A stretch of 7,817 bases of DNA. It comes from Actinomycetes bacterium (GTDB lineage Bacteria; Actinomycetota; Actinomycetes; Streptosporangiales; Streptosporangiaceae). The notes under the pieces are model-generated. The model was not told the DNA's origin. It was given only the letters and a program-made list of their open reading frames with translations, and did no database searches. Positions 5,592 to 7,817 of this stretch are shown piece by piece; the stretch's first letter is position 1; every line of letters begins with the position of its first letter. Location of the stretch: the NCBI GenBank assembly GCA_025964635.1, contig JAOPYP010000772.1:1-7817 (forward strand). The letters are read 5' to 3'. Position numbers and translations under genes: made by a program.

Positions 5592-6200
5592 ATGACCTGG
5601 GTGCTATTCGACTACGGCGGCGTGATCTGCCAACCCCAGCCCGAGGCGGACCGGGCCCGGCTGGCCCGCGCCTCCGGCGGCCCGGCGGCGGACTTCGAGG
5701 CGGCGTACTGGCGGTACCGGCTGGACTACGACCGGGCCGCGCTGGACGTCACCGCCTACTGGCGGCGCGTCGCGGCGGACCTGGGCCGGTCCTACACCGA
5801 CGCGGAGGTCGCCGAGCTGAGCAGGCTGGACACCGCGTCCTGGCTGACCCCGCAACCCGGCACCGTGGACCTGATCACCGGGCTGGCCGCGGCGGGCCAG
5901 CGGCTCGCGCTGCTGTCCAACGCGCCCGCCGACGTGGCCGAGGCCGTGCACGGGCTGCCGCTGGCGAGCCACTTCGAGCACCTGGTGTTCAGCTGCGCGC
6001 TCAAGTCCGCCAAGCCCGATCCGGAGTGCTTCCGGGCCACGCTCGCGGTGCTGGGCGCCGAACCCGCGGAGGTCGTCTTCCTCGACGACCGGGCCGACAA
6101 CGTGGCCGCGGCCGCCGCCCTGGGCATCACGAGCTTCCCGTTCACCGATGCCCCCGCCGCCCGGGCCGACCTGGCCCGGTGCGGCATCGCCCCGGCCTGA
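5592..6200 (+). CDS. HAD-superfamily hydrolase (subfamily IA, YihX-like)
   Basis: A soluble 202-residue protein of the haloacid dehalogenase superfamily, probably a small-molecule phosphatase acting through an Asp-phosphate intermediate. Motif I is FDYGGV (6-11) with nucleophile Asp7, motif II is LLSN (107-110), motif III is the Lys of KPDPECF (Lys141), and motif IV is FLDDRADN (163-170). The helical cap lies between about 18 and 85, the IA arrangement. The second motif-I aspartate is replaced by Gly9, as in Escherichia coli YihX (FDLGNV), a glucose-1-phosphate phosphatase. Substrate is not predictable from sequence. Start ATG 5592 has ggaaggg (5580-5586) 5 bases upstream; the in-frame GTG at 5586 overlaps that site and is less likely. 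The gene lies 22 bases upstream of the membrane protein gene. Confidence 0.88.
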   Translation: MTWVLFDYGGVICQPQPEADRARLARASGGPAADFEAAYWRYRLDYDRAALDVTAYWRRVAADLGRSYTDAEVAELSRLDTASWLTPQPGTVDLITGLAAAGQRLALLSNAPADVAEAVHGLPLASHFEHLVFSCALKSAKPDPECFRATLAVLGAEPAEVVFLDDRADNVAAAAALGITSFPFTDAPAARADLARCGIAPA

Positions 6201-6209
6201 ATCCCCGCG

Positions 6210-6225
6210 TAGGGTCGTAGTCGTG
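6210..6225 (+). promoter_or_regulatory. -10 element placed for leaderless expression of the membrane protein gene
   Basis: TAGGGT at 6210-6215 is a strong actinobacterial -10 sequence. Seven bases separate it from the GTG at 6223, so transcription would begin at or next to the start codon. There is no -35 match, which is common for leaderless promoters in actinomycetes. The alternative, aggg at 6211-6214 acting as a weak ribosome binding site on a transcript read through from the HAD gene, uses the same bases and cannot be excluded. Confidence 0.45.
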
Positions 6226-7152
6226 TTGGTCAGCCTGGTGGCCGCGATCGTGGCCGCCTTGTGCTACGGGATCGCGGCGGTCATGCAGGCCGTGGCGGTC
6301 CGCGCGGCGAGCCGCCGGACTCCGGACGGCGGGCCGCCCGGCACCGCGCTCGGCAGCGTGGATCCCGGCCTGGTCGTCCGGATGCTTCGCCAGTGGCGGT
6401 TCGTGGCCAGCCTCGGGCTGGACCTGATCGGTTTCCTGGCCCAGCTGGTGGCGCTGCGGCGGCTGCCGCTCTTCGCCGTGCAGGCGATGGTGGCCGGCAA
6501 CCTGGCCGTCACGGCGGTGCTGGCCGCCTGGCTCATCAACGTCCAGCTGGCCTGGCGGGAATGGCTGGCGGTGGCCGGTGTCGTGGTCGGCGTGGGCCTG
6601 CTGGGCGCGTCGGCCGGGGCCGAGGGAGCGACGGCGGTAGGCGCGCCGTTTAAGCTGGCCCTCCTCCTGGCCGTGGCGGGGGTGGCCGTGGCCGGCGTCC
6701 TGGCCTCCCGGCTCCGCCGCCCGGCCCGCACTCCCGCGCTGGGGGCCGTGGCCGGGCTGGGCTACGGCGTGGTGGCGGTGGCCGCCCGGGTGCTGCCCGG
6801 ATACTCCCCGGCGGAGCTGATCCGTGACCCGGCCGCGTACGTGGTCGTCGCCGGCGGCGTGGTGTCCTTCATGCTCTACGCCACCGCGCTGGACAACGGC
6901 AGCGTGACGGTGGCCACCGCCGCGGTCGTCCTGGCCGAGACCGCGCCGCCCGCCCTCATCGGGATCCTGTTCCTCGGTGACCACACGCGGCCCGGGCTGA
7001 CCGTCCTCGCCGCCGCCGCGTTCGTGGTCGCGGTGACCTGCGCCGTCCTCCTGGCCCGGTTCGGTGAGGCCGGTGAGGACCCCGGCGGTGGCCAGCGCGG
7101 CGGGCTGGCGCCGCACCAGGACGGCGAGCCGAGCACCTCGACGGTGTTCTGA
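6223..7152 (+). CDS. DMT-like multi-pass integral membrane protein
   Basis: The 309-residue product has about nine hydrophobic segments, near residues 2-24, 61-81, 84-106, 112-131, 142-160, 170-188, 204-222, 228-252 and 259-280. A hydrophilic loop follows the first and a polar tail of about 25 residues ends the protein. The pattern of Ala/Gly/Val-rich helices, with LPLFAVQAMVAGNLAVT and a late LAETAPPALIGILFLGD segment, resembles the two-repeat drug/metabolite transporter (DMT/EamA) superfamily. No substrate can be assigned, and I recognise the superfamily only by overall pattern. An in-frame ATG at 6148 lies inside the HAD gene and would add a proline-rich, non-membrane stretch. GTG 6223 begins right at the first membrane segment and follows a -10 element, so I chose it. 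Confidence 0.8.
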   Translation: MLVSLVAAIVAALCYGIAAVMQAVAVRAASRRTPDGGPPGTALGSVDPGLVVRMLRQWRFVASLGLDLIGFLAQLVALRRLPLFAVQAMVAGNLAVTAVLAAWLINVQLAWREWLAVAGVVVGVGLLGASAGAEGATAVGAPFKLALLLAVAGVAVAGVLASRLRRPARTPALGAVAGLGYGVVAVAARVLPGYSPAELIRDPAAYVVVAGGVVSFMLYATALDNGSVTVATAAVVLAETAPPALIGILFLGDHTRPGLTVLAAAAFVVAVTCAVLLARFGEAGEDPGGGQRGGLAPHQDGEPSTSTVF

Positions 7153-7173
7153 CGGCCCAGGCTGGTCTACGGT

Positions 7174-7200
7174 GGAGCTGAGCAGGGCCGCGGGGGCTCC
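7174..7200 (+). terminator. Weak hairpin after the membrane protein gene
   Basis: ggagc (7174-7178) can pair with gctcc (7196-7200), plus one G-U pair inside, around a loop of about 15 bases, 21 bases after the stop codon. There is no real T-tract after it (ttgcgt follows). It is a weak candidate for terminating the upstream transcript before pyrG. Confidence 0.25.
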
Positions 7201-7243
7201 TTGCGTGTCTGGGCATCAGGCGGTATACGAGGGCTGATATTCT
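7201..7243 (+). promoter_or_regulatory. Candidate pyrG promoter(s)
   Basis: TTGCGT (7201-7206) and TATACG (7224-7229) have a 17-base spacer and form a plausible principal-sigma promoter with a start near 7236. A second -10-like TATTCT at 7238-7243 has no -35 partner. It lies 8 bases before an in-frame GTG (7252), so it might instead drive a leaderless, longer pyrG product. The area around 7201-7266 is less GC-rich than its surroundings and carries ggcggtat twice (7219-7226 and 7259-7266). Confidence 0.45.
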
Positions 7244-7287
7244 GATGGTCCGTGGACCGGCGGTATTCCCCGCATCACACCGACCAC

Positions 7288-7292
7288 GGGAG
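7288..7292 (+). promoter_or_regulatory. pyrG ribosome binding site
   Basis: gggag sits 7 bases before the TTG at 7300. This is the main reason for choosing TTG 7300 over the in-frame GTG at 7252, which has only a poor upstream match. Confidence 0.55.
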
Positions 7293-7299
7293 CCTTCTG

Positions 7300-7817
<518 letters not shown>

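Noticed and set aside
4982..6220. A 412-codon + strand frame overlapping the lipoprotein and HAD genes
   Set aside because: It is an Arg/Gly/Pro-rich shadow frame crossing two better-supported genes, and it has no recognisable domain or ribosome binding site.
6148..6222. ATG start for the membrane protein inside the HAD gene
   Set aside because: It adds a proline-rich stretch before the first membrane segment and has no supporting ribosome binding site; GTG 6223 fits better.
7231..7236. Run of G near the pyrG promoter as a Bacillus-type reiterative-transcription (CTP-sensing) start
   Set aside because: The ggg is only one base after the best -10 element, too close to be the transcription start, and no matching attenuator stem is visible in the leader.

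Overview
The window is a very GC-rich stretch of chromosome with strong GC preference at third codon positions and frequent GTG/TTG starts. It encodes a four-domain S1 protein with an actinobacterial-type C-terminal tail and an rpsA-coaE-uvrB gene order like that of Mycobacterium tuberculosis (rpsA Rv1630, coaE Rv1631, uvrB Rv1633). I read it as a high-GC actinomycete. The species cannot be named from the sequence.

Layout, all genes on the + strand. Positions 1-243 hold a probable housekeeping promoter and a leader of about 170 nt for rpsA (ribosomal protein S1, 244-1734). Next come an intergenic 16-bp perfect inverted repeat whose right arm touches the ribosome binding site of coaE, coaE itself (dephospho-CoA kinase, 1822-2433), a DNA-damage-type promoter (RecA-NDp/PafBC-like), and uvrB (excinuclease B, 2524-4641). 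Positions 4642-4892 hold two GC-rich hairpins, a long hairpin followed by a T-rich stretch, and a weak ECF-like promoter match. Then follow a small secreted lipoprotein of unknown function (4893-5519), a HAD-superfamily phosphatase-like protein (5592-6200), a multi-pass DMT-like membrane protein with a probable leaderless GTG start (6223-7152), and the first 172 codons of pyrG (CTP synthase, from 7300), which runs off the right edge.

The left half is core housekeeping: translation (S1), coenzyme A synthesis (CoaE) and nucleotide excision repair (UvrB), with uvrB apparently carrying its own damage-inducible promoter. The middle genes (lipoprotein, HAD protein, membrane protein) are accessory, and each seems to have its own upstream signal rather than forming a tight operon. 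pyrG starts a new core unit.

I see no mobile element, CRISPR array, tRNA, rRNA, toxin-antitoxin pair or defence system, and no evidence for a wholly new biological system. The points most worth checking are regulatory: the damage promoter of uvrB, the rpsA-coaE inverted repeat, the terminator/attenuator-like hairpin before the lipoprotein, and the leaderless membrane-protein gene.
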